DNA from: Sclerurus mexicanus
Lineage: Eukaryota > Chordata > Aves > Passeriformes > Furnariidae
Assembly (NCBI GenBank): GCA_013396755.1
Contig: VWZF01005250.1
Location: 291,027-355,026, forward strand
DNA length: 64,000 nucleotides
Reading direction: 5' to 3'
Below the pieces are notes generated by a model. That model was not told the DNA's origin. It worked only from the letters and a program-made list of their open reading frames with translations, and made no database searches. Position 1 is the stretch's first letter. The number at the start of each line of letters is the position of its first letter. Positions 48,886 to 60,545 of the stretch are shown piece after piece. The position numbers were made by a program, and so were the translations under genes.

Positions 48886-49150
48886 CTAACCTTTTAGCAG
48901 AACCTGTTATCTGATGACGTGAATTAAAGTCTCTCAAATGACTAATAATCATATCAAGGCTGCCATGTCAGCTTGTAGATTTGAATAAGAGGGTCTGAAA
49001 ACATTTGCATGCCTCGATGTGCCAGTGCTAAGAAGCTAATGTGATAGTGCTGTCATAAAGCACTGGAAAGACATGACTTAATGTAATCTGTCATGTCATA
49101 TGCTAATCTTCAGCCATTACTTGAGTGCTGTAAGTAAGTAGAAAGCATTT
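48886..49150. promoter_or_regulatory. Candidate conserved non-coding element
   Basis: This block carries a dense mix of developmental factor motifs. They include TGATGACGTGAATTA (48912-48926, a CRE half-site joined to a homeodomain core), ACTAATAATCATATC (around 48940-48955) and catatgctaat (49097-49107, octamer-like). It is free of simple repeats and has the even composition typical of vertebrate conserved non-coding elements. This is an inference only, since conservation is not visible from one sequence. Confidence 0.28.
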
Positions 49151-50219
49151 GGGAGAAATCCTTTTCAATTTCTCTGAGTACCACTTCTGCTGCTGGTCAG
49201 CTCAAATGGGTTTTGTGCATTTAATGCAGAGCTCAAGTCAAGTTGGTTGAGGTCACACTTAATTAACCAGCACATTGATGGGTTGGGCTGGTACAGCACT
49301 ATAGAAAATGGGTATTCCTGATACCGCCTTAACAAGTAAATATTTCATATGCTGATGAAAAAACCGAAACCAAACAAAAATAAAAGACTTCCTTAGTCCT
49401 TGATAAGAATGTGTCCGTTTCACAAAACCACTGACTTTTTCAAAATATGCTGTTTTCTGTGCCTTTCTGTGCCTCGCTTACCTTGCTTCTACATGTAATG
49501 ACAATTTAAACAAAGATGATTATAAATAGTTAAATACATTTCCATTTGTAACTGCAAACTTTTTAAAGTACCTGATCTGGACTTGTCATTTAAGCAATAG
49601 ACAAGAGGCAGTTTTAAATGCAATGTACTTTTTAATAAGAACAGAGAAGATGATCAAAGGGAAATTTTCACTTTACTTATTTGTTTTAGGAAAAAGGCAC
49701 CAATGGTTTTTTAATATACAGAAGGTAGAAGAGGGAGAAATTCTCACAATGCTAAGTATAGCATGTGGAACAGAAAATGAAACATATTAGTGAGAATGAC
49801 AGAAATTTCAGGACAATTTTAGCAAAGTGTGAAGGGATTTTGAGTCAATACTTGAAGGTTATTTTAATAATAGCTACAGCCTATTCAAATAAAAGCTTAA
49901 GAACCCTGTGCCTTTTGCAGCTCTGAGGATGTTTAGCAGGGCTCAGCAGTTTGCAACCTGCCCCAGCTAAACCTGAAGGCTTTGTGCTCAAGGATTGCAG
50001 ATCATTTAGATTAGGACTGCCATAAAGAAACGTGGGAACATTACCCTTGCACCAACAATACGAAAACTTTCCTCATTCTGTTTTCTTGGTGGTCACATCG
50101 GAATCAAATCCTGCAAAAGTCAGACATTTCACAGATCTACAGGAAATAGAGATAGACAGTCTTTACAGTATTAGGTCATTATGTTCATTCTCTTGCCAAT
50201 GCTGGATTGTTCCCCATAG
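49151..50219. other. Non-coding stretch without recognisable gene
   Basis: AT-rich DNA with no gene or clear repeat family recognised. Confidence 0.6.
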
Positions 50220-50310
50220 TGAGTTCTGAAGAGCTTCATTCAGCCTAAATTTGAAATGACTCATTTTAATAGGGTTTCCACCATTCCCAAAGGGAAAGTG
50301 TAAAATATTC
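50220..50310. repeat. Possible ancient repeat relic
   Basis: gcttcattcagcctaaattt and tagggtttccaccattccca resemble two phrases (TTCCTGATATTCAGCCTAAATTT and GGGYTTCCACCACTTCCC) that occur in one old sauropsid interspersed repeat, but here their order and spacing do not fit well. Confidence 0.22.
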
Positions 50311-53300
50311 TTACCCTCTAGTATCAAGTGTGGCCTTCCTCCCTTCAGAGCTAAACCCCAGACCTGCCTTGCTACAGCACAGGGAAACCTGTGTTATAAT
50401 TTGAAACCTCAGTTTCCCTTCCTACTAAACATTTAAGAGTTTCTGCTGGTGTGACAGGAGATCTTTTTCCTATTCTTGCTAGATGTACCAATTGGAAAGG
50501 CAAGGACTTACGACAGATGCAACCACAGGACCTCAAGCCTCCTCCAGTTCATCAGTGAAGTAAAATGAAAGCTCAGCTCCTGGTGATCTGTCCAGCCTTA
50601 AGTCAGACAAGTATTTCTGCTGTGGAATAACCCAGGACTAAAGCTAGCCTAGCCTTACAGACACCAGTTTTAAAGAGTCAGTTTCCCTGATTACTGAAAG
50701 TCATATCTACAGTCTAACAGATGTCACTACCATGAGGCTTCCCCAGATAAACAGCCGGAATATGTCAGCCTGCCAATGTATTTATATTTCTTTTCATTTT
50801 TTTTCTCATCTAGACCATTCTAACTTTTTAATAATTTTTGTTAGTGTTCTCTTAAGTCCTTCCAAACTCCTGACTACCTTTGGACATAACAGTGTGCAGC
50901 ACTGTTGTTAAGATGAAGCTCCTCTGAGCAGTGAGAGGAACTGTGAAAAACAGGGCTGATGCATTGCATTGCTCTGTACTGTATTCAAGGGGAAGCATAC
51001 TATTTCACTCACCAACAGGCAGAAGGGATTATTGTCACAGTTGACCAGACAAGCAAGTAAGATTTTAGCTATATTGACTCGGTTGTCTCATACTGATCAT
51101 TGCCAGGAAGCATGTTTTTCAGAGTATTTAGCTTTTACGAGAGACGAGTATCTATTCACAGTGGGCTTTGTCTTTGCTCTATCAGCTGGAGCTGTAACTC
51201 CAGTTTTGCACATAACTTGAGTTCCATCTGCACACAGTAGGCATGTTTTGGTGGAGGACCTAATCAATGCTAATCTGAGCTCACCCTTGCAGGGAGATGA
51301 CTTAGGAGGCATTTTAAAACATAGGTGATACTCTCAGTCTATTTCCAGTGCATCAATGACTTCAGAAGGCCATCCTTGACTGCAGGTCAGTATCTGGTTC
51401 ACCTGCTGAGGATACCATAAAGATATGGTCAACACCATCTGGGAGGGTACTTCCCAACCAGGAGGAGTGTGCTAAAACTACCTGATAGTTTCACTTGTGG
51501 CACGATGTAGCCAGCCTTCAGGAGGAAGTCTTTTCAGTTATCGTCATTGGAGTCGGCAAGCTATGACTCAGAAAGTCTGTGTGCATGATTACACACACAG
51601 AGTTATCTAAACAAAGCAATCAAGGTCTAAGCTTCAAAATTACTATTTATTGGTCTACAGAGTGATATTTATCAAGTGTCACAAAAGTATGGAGCACCAA
51701 AAAAAATTGTAAAGGTATCCGTTATTGCAAAACACAATTAGTTTCCAAAGTTTATTACAAACTTCTAAAAGAAGTTGAATTGTATCTTAAATTTTTCATG
51801 GTTTATGTTCAATAGACTATAGGAAATCAGCTCAAAATGACAGTATTAAACTATGAATGTTTGTGTGCACCATTGCAGATAACTACCTGAAAGATGTAAA
51901 TCAATACTATAACAGATGGGAAAAAGAGATTATTTTTGTATGCAAATGGAATGACTTAAACTAGTACAAATCAGAATCAAGACCGTTCAGCAAAAGGTTT
52001 TCTGAAGGTTATCAAATTTATATTTATTAGTGATTTCTTCATATCATTGAGGGGAACATTAAGACTGGAGAAATGCGAAAGTTACATCCTCAATATTGCT
52101 TCTTCTCATAGTAATATGATCCCATTCCTCAGAAATATGATGCAGCAGTACCAAAAGGAGACAGAGTTTATATACAGACTAAATACACTAAGATTCAGAA
52201 ATAATAAACACAAACAGATTATTAACAGACTGACTGCACAAAGAAGCAATTAAAGCAGAGAGAAGAATGCAACTGTTTAAAGCCCCCTCAGCCCGTTTTG
52301 AACTGTTTCCTACACCTAAGTTTTTCTAAGTCATTTATGGTTTATTTATCACTCTGTATGAGTGACCACAGTGGCAGGCACCTTACGGTCTGGCTTTATA
52401 GGATGCTGACATCCAGGTAAGAAAAATGAATTTGAGCATCCCCTTGTATCTATTTGCCAGTTGTAAGGTAATTTGCTGACGAGATTTCTTACACTCTGTA
52501 ATATGGATTAACAAAATGAATATTGGCTAATGGAAAAAGTGTTTTACATTTTCACTGAAATACGGTCAGATTTTTTGATATAACACAAGAAATCCATACT
52601 CAATATTTTCCAGGTCTCACAGGATAAATGTTTCAAACTAGGAATGAAGAGAGCTGTTTCCTCATTTAGAAAACCTAACATTTGCCATATCAGATTAATC
52701 AGAAATACTTGAACACAAAAAAGTCTTCCCACCAGTACCACCATTTTCCACAGGTTGGATATTTGTAGCACTTCACAGATGTAGTTTTCTGTTCTCTAGA
52801 CACATCTGGTAATGTCATCAGGCACAGTCACTGGGGTGGGTCCCCCATTTTCCTTGGCCCAAGTTTTGACCTCCCTTAAAAAGATGTATTAACAGCCAGC
52901 GGGCACCAGTTTAGTTCCTTGCTTTTCCATAAGCAACAGAGTCCATGGCAAACGGTCAAAATATTCCCTTAGAAGCTTGAAGTGGCATTAATATAAGCTT
53001 GGGACTTTACCAGGTCTTTGAATACAAAATTTAGACTTTTCTACTGTAACACTACACATATGAATGTTCTGAAGCTTTCATTACCTGCAGGCTTTTTTAA
53101 AAACAGAAGAATGTTTGATTTGGATGGTTGCATTAAATTAGGGGATATTAATGGATTATACCCACAGCCTCAAAAGTAATTGCCAGTTGTCTACAAGTGA
53201 CTACTTCTATATGAAGGCCAAAATTATCAAAGCAAACCACAAACAGTAATTCACCAGCACAAAACATGTGCTCCCTGTTTATCTTTCTAGGTCAGTGCCT

Positions 53301-56224
53301 CCAGTCTAGGCAGAAACTTTATTACTTCTCAGATGCAAGACAGCAGTTAGAATTCAGAACCTCAGCTTTATTTACAAATGAATGTCCTGTTTTGGGGCAA
53401 CTGTTGTAGCGTAGCCACCTTAGAGACTCACATCCAGACCTAAAGTGAGTGTATTTGAAAGACAGCAAGAGAAAAGGTATACTGAAATAGGACTTAGTAG
53501 TCATACTGTAGAGACAAATGGAGGGCTTCAGATTTTCTTTGGAATAGATTTTTTCACAAGCACATCATCCCCAAACCCAAACTACAGTATACATATATGA
53601 ATATACTAGTACATGTAAATATGCGTGCATACAGAAACATAAAACTTGCTAAAAAATGGACTGCGTAGGGAAATAGAAGCAAAATACTAAAAAGAAAAAA
53701 TTGAATGTAAGAAAAAAGTTCATTTGAGCTCTTAATAGTCCAAAGCATCACAATCAAATTTCTGTTCAGAAGTGCCAACCTAATTACCAGCAACATGATA
53801 GTTAACCAACAAGAAAATAACAGCAATCATAAAAAGTGCATCTGAGTAGAACATATCAATTCTGAAATCTGAAGAAAATTAACTAAAATTTCTAGCAGGA
53901 GTTCTTTTTTATGCACAGAGCTCCCAGTGAGATTAATACACCTTAAAACTTTTGCAAGCAGCTAACAGGGCACTTGTGCCCCCCCCGGAGCATTTGTGTC
54001 CAAGTGCTGTGTCTAGTAATGAAGTCTGTTCACAACAACATATTGTAACTCATACTAACTGCGACTGCACACTCAAGTTTGCACAAGTCTGCCAAAACAC
54101 CCATGCCATGCATTTGCACAGTCTACAAATTGCTCTAACATCTACGTTAGAGACGTTACAAATGCAAACTGTTATTAAACTGAAGCTGCCGCAGTGAGAA
54201 AAAAAGTACTTGCACCAGCCACCCCTGACTGGAAGCACATCTATCCACAATTGTTACACGAAAAGCAGTGGCATCTCAGACTTTTTAAAAAATACTTCTA
54301 TTCAGTTAAAAGAAAAATAAAATCTTTTTTTCCTATCTAGGCCATTTTGTGTCTTTTTTTCACTTCGTATTTTACAGCAGCTATGCATGATGTAGATGAG
54401 AAAACACCTGGATCAACACAGAAAATCATTATGGACAGGAATATTCAAATGCAAACACGTAGTACATTTATTTTCAGAGTAGCTGGAGCTTCAGTACTCT
54501 GAGCATCTTCAAACATGAACACAGCTACATCTCTAGACTGAAGTCTCACGTAAAATGGTAAACTTCACAGTTTAAGAAACAGAACAGAACAAGAATATGA
54601 GCAACACCTCTTTTGATTTGCCCACTGTTGCTTCCATAACTTTGTGAAACTACCTGATTTTTGTCTCTGGGAAGCTGACCCATTGAAAAAAGCAGAAGTA
54701 TGGGTTGTGTTACTTACTTCAATGTTTTGAAATTTCAACATTGACATGGACTCTGAAAAAGAATCAAGGGAGCCAAAGAGCAGGTGGAACAGGGTAAGTA
54801 TGTGCTCATAGGTGCGAATGTAAAAGCTCAACCTCATCAGAGCAGTTCTGAGATTGGAGATGCTGAAAGTAAACAACAAATGTTTTGAGAATCTGGAAAG
54901 AACTACCTGAAGAGCAGAAGTGCAACAGAAATGCCTCCTTCAAGAAAAGAGGGGCATAATAATCGCTTTCAGGAAGTTCAGGACTCTTGTCAGGATCCTG
55001 TTTTCAGATGGGATGACAGAACAGAAATCAAGTTCTAGGTATGCAGTGGTATCAAACTGAAAGAAATAAAAATTGTGAAGAACAACATAATGAGATACGG
55101 AAGCCATTTGATCTTTTAAAAATCCAAGTTAATAGATATTAAATGCAATTTGGTGAAGTATTCACCCATGAAGGAAACAAAACCTACAAAATGATAAAAT
55201 ACTGTAGCCTGCTGATCGAGGAAAGATTAGTTTGAAAATATATTATATAGAAATGATTGCTGGTAGAAAGGGAGAGTAATTTGTCAGGAGGAAAGCAGAC
55301 GTGTATTCTCATATGAATTTTACAGTCTCCAACCACATGGCTGTGGTCAGGGCATAACAACTTAAATCCCATTTTATTTCAGGTATGAAATAGGATCACT
55401 GTGTTTCTGAGGTGTCAAGTTTTCTCTATCTGAGCCAAAGTCAACTTCTTGGATGGCAAAACAGTGTTTCCAAAGGATTTTAGACTTCAAAATATCTGTT
55501 ACTAAAGGGATGCTCAGAGTGATGAGCTTTGAGTCAAATTTGATCTGTACAGAAGGCTTCAAACAGGATTAGTCCGCACACAAGGAGCAGACACCAACAT
55601 ACACACTGGAAGGATCATACACTCAGGACTTTCTCCATCCCTAAAAGTATCATTGCAATTCACAGCTATTACCATCATTAGGGCAACTTTCACATTATGT
55701 TCCCTATTTCGAGTGCCATGTAATCACCTGCAGGGTAGGCACAGCAGGTTTACTCTAGCCAAAAATCTATAAATAGACTCTATTTTTATTATTATGGGCA
55801 AAAACAATAAAAAAAGAAGCACAAATATTACAATGTAGAACTCAGACCTTACATAGCTAATACAGAGAGGAGAAAAAGCAAATATTCTATCAAAACGTTA
55901 CACAGATTAGGCCAAAATCAGTCAGTCCCCAGCAATACCTTCAGATGCGTCAGAACAGCATTAAGCCATAAGAAAGGTAAAAACGGCTTTCTGAAGTCTT
56001 TCCTCACTTTTTCTTTTGTCCAGCATAGGTTGTCCCTGGTCAAGAACTGAAATTCTTCTCATCTAGGAGGACAAGTATCTGCCAATACACTATGTGTTGC
56101 CTTTAGGGAAAGCAATGTTTCAAGCAGGCAACATTCTTTTCTACGACACTCTTCTAAAACTACCCTGAAACTTTGTGAAGGTAAGTTGAAGGAAAATAAC
56201 TTTATTTATTAACATACGATCTCC
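50311..56224. other. Non-coding stretch without recognisable gene
   Basis: Nearly 6 kb without a supportable gene, RNA or mobile element. Open frames reach 104 codons (54565-54879, minus) but are unrecognised. An 8-C run lies at 53979-53986. Sequence is AT-rich throughout. Confidence 0.55.
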
Positions 56225-56560
56225 CCTTTCTTTTCCACTCCTCCCTCCTCGGAGAGTTGTCGCCATTATGGTACATTATCTCAGGATTGTTGTTTTAATC
56301 AAAGACTCTTTCAGAGGTAAGAACTGGGAATAAAAGAGGGAAGAAAAGAGAGGAGGGAGAAATCTCAGGTTCACGGCTTTGTCCGTGTGCTTATGTCCAC
56401 ATGCCTTTTTTCCCCTCTTCCTGCTGCCTTTTGCCAAACAATCTTTAAATAAAAATATATTCAGCGTCTGTTATTGTATCGAAATGTCTCAGGCAGTTCA
56501 TCTGTCTATCACAGCTAATACTAGTTTTAGTCGTTAAACTAAAAGTGAACACTTTTTCTC
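56225..56560. promoter_or_regulatory. Candidate conserved non-coding element
   Basis: A purine-rich block (56320-56365) and a pyrimidine-rich one (56405-56435) flank sequence with retained CpGs. It continues into TTGTATCGAAATG and CTATCACAGCTAATACTAG (around 56475-56525), which contain GATA-type (complement of TATC) and homeodomain cores. The mix resembles vertebrate enhancers. The evidence is motif content only. Confidence 0.22.
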
Positions 56561-58089
56561 TGGCTCTTGCTATATATACAAATCACTCCTTAAAATTGCC
56601 TCAAAATTCACTTGCAAGTACTTCAACCGACATTAACATGATCTGCAGAACTCAGTTCCTGTAGTGTATGTAGGTGCTACTACTCTCCTCTTGAACAGCA
56701 AAGATTGTTTATATTGAGTATCATTCACTCACTTTCATCTTCACCCCACAGAACAAAGTGCCAAGATTCCACTTTCAAAGGGATCAGACCTTTGACCAAA
56801 CTGGATTTCCCCACGGGCTGAGGGAGGTTCAAAAGAGCAACAGAGGAAGTCTGACCCACTCTTGCTCAGTGAAACAGACTGTAAATGCAAACTATTAAGA
56901 AGAAGCATGGCATCAGTACTCAGCACACAAAGGACAATATTAAAGGCTGCAATGAAGCGTTTCACAGACCCTCGGCTCTTAAACATGCAACTTAAATAAT
57001 CATGATCTACAGACCTTTTTAATTTTTAATTAATGTTGATGTCTTAGTTTGGGGTGCAAATATTCAAGACAGAAAGTGTAAAATCATGGAGCAGACCAAA
57101 GAAACACCGCCTTTAATAGTAAACAGAAGAAAACTAATGTGATCAGGATGAAGTTGGAAACAGTGCTGACTGTGGTCATTGGAAGTGAGGGAGTCAGGAC
57201 AGAGAGAGAGCTGATGAGAGTAGTGTAAATGGGGTGCTGAATTACTTAACCACTTATTTCCTTGCTCTTTGTTTGTGTTGGCATACAGGAAGTCTAGCAA
57301 TCTTAACCAGAAGCTGATAAAATCTGAGTGTGTGGCTAGGTAGACAGAAAAGTAGACGAGTAAAAGTGTAATATACATCATCACAGAGCATAAATAATGT
57401 TGGCCAAGAGACTAGAACAACTTTGCCTCATATGTCACAAAGTAAAGACAGAATAGTATGTAGCATAATACAACACACAGAGCTGAAGAGAAAAAAAATA
57501 AAGGACTTCTGTGATTCTAGCTCAACAGGAGGCAGTAGCACTCGCAAACTTGTTTAAACGAGGTTCAAGACACCTTGTAGGTCTCTGTATATGAATCATT
57601 CTGTTAGTAAGAAAATACACACTGAGTAAAAATTTCAGGTGGGGCGTCCTGGCCCACCCAGTCCACCTCTCCCACAAGCAGAGCTGGGATATGTTCATTG
57701 CAGAAGGACAAAGTAATCTGCTTTAGGGATGATTGACATCAGGTCTCTTGAGCTTTAAAGGAACCCAAGAAAAGTGTCCCGTTCAAAAAGAGTAAATAAC
57801 AACATGGAAAACAGATAAGCAGACCATGTTTTATGTTAATACATATACAACAAAACATCCAAGCACATGGGAATCACAACAGTGAATAGTATCCATTCAG
57901 CAAGCCTCCAAAATTACCTACTATTTTTTTGTGGTTGTTTTTTTTAAGTGATAAGGTACTTAGTGTTTCCTCATGACAAGTTCTTTGCCACAACAGCCTA
58001 AGCCAGCATAAGGTAAATACTTCGTGATCGTCATTTAAAATTGTAAAGCATATTCCAATTAATGATATATAGCATTCTGCATGATTAAA
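56561..58089. other. Non-coding stretch without recognisable gene
   Basis: A pyrimidine tract plus CAG at 56725-56751 precedes 48 open codons (56752-56898), but that length is expected by chance and the product is not recognisable. Other frames reach 106 codons without recognisable content. Confidence 0.5.
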
Positions 58090-59613
58090 GAATTGCTGAA
58101 AAGAACTACTATGCAATGCTCAGGGAACCAGCCCCGGCCTGTGCTGCAGCATCAGCTCTTTGCTTTTCATTGCTACACTCCGAACACATACTGCTCTGAA
58201 TGCTCTCATTTGATACTCTTCTTTGTTGGTCTGAAGTGATCAGCATCTCCGTGATCTTCGCTCAATTGTCAGGAAGGAAAAAAAAAGGAAAGGCAAGTAT
58301 AGCAAATAAGTCCAGTCTTTATCAAGTGGAGATGTTTGCAACAGCAGAGAGAAAAATTGAGTGAAGGCATTCACGTTGCTGATGTCTAAATACGAGGACA
58401 GGCAAATTCCCTATACCATCAGCAAGCAGAAAAGTTCTTCCTGAGGTTCACTTAGGGAAATAATTTCCTCTTTGAACAATTTGGAAATGTTTTTCTTTGT
58501 ATTTCTCGCCCCCAATTTTTTTACATTTCTGTCTGTTTGCATTTGGGTTTTTGGAGGTTGGTTTTTGTTTTTTTTTAAAGTTTCCCAACTAGACCTTGCA
58601 ATTGCAGACCTAAAGAAAAATTACTTAGTTCTTTCTTCCTGTCAATTGGACCACACAAGTTGGATTTTCTATTTGTTTAAAAGGAAGGGTCTGGAAGATG
58701 CCGAGTACTCTCAGCATGGTAACTTCATAGATCAGAAAATCACTTGGCAGCAGTACAGATGCAAATATTTTTGGATTATTTAGTCTGACAACTCTCTGTC
58801 TCTTTTAGGCAGTCTTTGCCCCTCCTACTTTGTTCTACCCACCTCACTCTCCATCCGTCCTCCTCTTGCTTTTCTCTTCTGAACAACACATTCACACAGC
58901 CCCCAAGTTCCTTCCTTCCCAGCACAGTTGGGACATAACAGGGGAGTTTTGTAGGGGTGGGTTTTCTTCACACAGATTCAACAATCTTCATAAACAGCAA
59001 GGATGAAAGACAAAGAGTGACAGAGAGTGTCCAAGAGACACTTCTAGTCAGAGTAGAAAGCAGGGCATGGCCAGAAAGCTGGACACTTCACTGTGTCACT
59101 TTTGGTTTTGCTCTGTAACACTTAGAGCAGAGCTTCCTCCCAGACTGCATGCATTTTGAAAAGGCCAATATAATAATTTTTAAAACCTGTATTCTAGTCA
59201 AGAAACAATTTACTATTAGACAAGTGACACATCAAGAGCTTAATGAAAACATGTTAAGGGTAAGAGTTTGGTTAAAGAAAGGATTTCAACAGGTACATTT
59301 CAAAGTTATAATGCAACTAGAATTAAACCCACCCTTAGACTTGTGCAGCTGAACACTTTAATTTTAGAAAGAACTGTGCCAGTCTGCTACAGTGGCTTAG
59401 CCCAGACTTCCCTATCTCTATGCTATAGTGTGTATGAGTGATACAACCTCAACCAGAATCTAAGGGCATAATAGCAACAAAACTAACCGCTCCATACAAG
59501 TTGAAAACTGTCTTTCAACCAGTGTGCATGACTGTCTACATAAATTAATTCAATGAACAGAATACCATTAAAAGTTTTTCTTCATCTATTTTCCTTTTCT
59601 AAGCAGCTCATTT
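58090..59613. other. Non-coding stretch without recognisable gene
   Basis: No gene was seen. The 103-codon plus-strand frame at 58472-58783 begins in a T-rich tract, which gives a run of phenylalanines, and is unlikely to be coding. Confidence 0.55.
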
Positions 59614-59640
59614 AAAAAAAAAAAAAAGAAAAAAAGAAAA
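59614..59640. repeat. A-rich low-complexity tract
   Basis: 14 A followed by two short A runs broken by single G. No clear processed gene precedes it; an ATTAAA about 40 bases upstream is the only tail-like hint. Confidence 0.8.
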
Positions 59641-60501
59641 ATGTGCTGTTTCTTATTCACTGCTGTTAGTTTCACATGTTAAACAAAGCCAGACCAACCT
59701 TAAGCCTTTTGATAAATATGATACCGTGGTAACTGCAGCATTCACTTCATATTCCATTTCTCCAAGTTCCTGTCAGCCAGATGTCACTTGCAATGCAAAC
59801 AACTAGAAAAATATGAAATAATAATTTCATACATCATCTATGTGAGCACGAGCCAGTCAAACATTCAATACAAATTCAAACTGCTACTACACATAAAGCA
59901 AATATCATCCAAATAATATTTAGAATGATTGAAAGGCTTTTGATTTGGAAGTGTATTCTCTTAAGCTAAGTGGTCCCCAAGACCATCTAGAAAATTCAAT
60001 TGTTTCATTTTAAAATGTTTTCTGCCCAAAATTATATCAAATCCTAATGTCTCAGTAGAAACACATGGGATTGGATTGCTGACTGGGCGCCCGATGTCAA
60101 AGAAGAATCTAATTTTCCAATGGCATTTCCTCATACTGTCTCACCAAAACACAAAATTGATAAAATTTTAATGGATAATTTTCAGAGCAGGACATTAGCC
60201 ATCATGCTGGGAAATAGTGCAGGAGAACACCATGTAGCATCAGAAAGGCAATGCATCAGAAGACAGTTTGAATAAATATTAATATACGGCACATGCCTTA
60301 CATTTTGTATTTTTCTCCTGCAAGTAGAAACAGAATTCAGAAGGTCAGTTTTGCGCTAACAGACACAGCTCTCTTCCCCTTCTTTTCCAGGGCATTTTTT
60401 ACAGGTGATGTCTTTAAAATATGGGTGTGATACGTTGCTTAAAAGGGCACAATGTTCATCTTTTACTGGCCTGACACAGTCACAGTCAACACAGTCCTCT
60501 T
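59641..60501. other. Non-coding stretch without recognisable gene
   Basis: AT-rich DNA with nothing recognisable. Confidence 0.6.
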
Positions 60502-60545
60502 CTCATTGAAATCAACTGTGAAAGTCATATTGACTTCAATGACTA
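60502..60545. repeat. Relic of an ancient amniote repeat
   Basis: ctcattgaaatcaactgtga, then aagtcatattgacttcaatg, reproduce the paired phrases CATTGAAATCAATG and CATTGACTTCAATG, which face each other at a short distance in a common old amniote repeat. This is the best match of that type in the window, though only about 45 bases long. Confidence 0.45.

Noticed and set aside
56725..56898. Pyrimidine tract plus CAG followed by 48 open codons as a possible exon
   Set aside because: 48 open codons is not unusual by chance (about one in ten), the product is unrecognised and the frame ends in a stop without a donor site.
59571..59640. ATTAAA followed by an A-rich tract as a processed pseudogene tail
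   Set aside because: No gene-like sequence lies upstream and the A tract is interrupted by G, so a simple low-complexity tract is the better reading.
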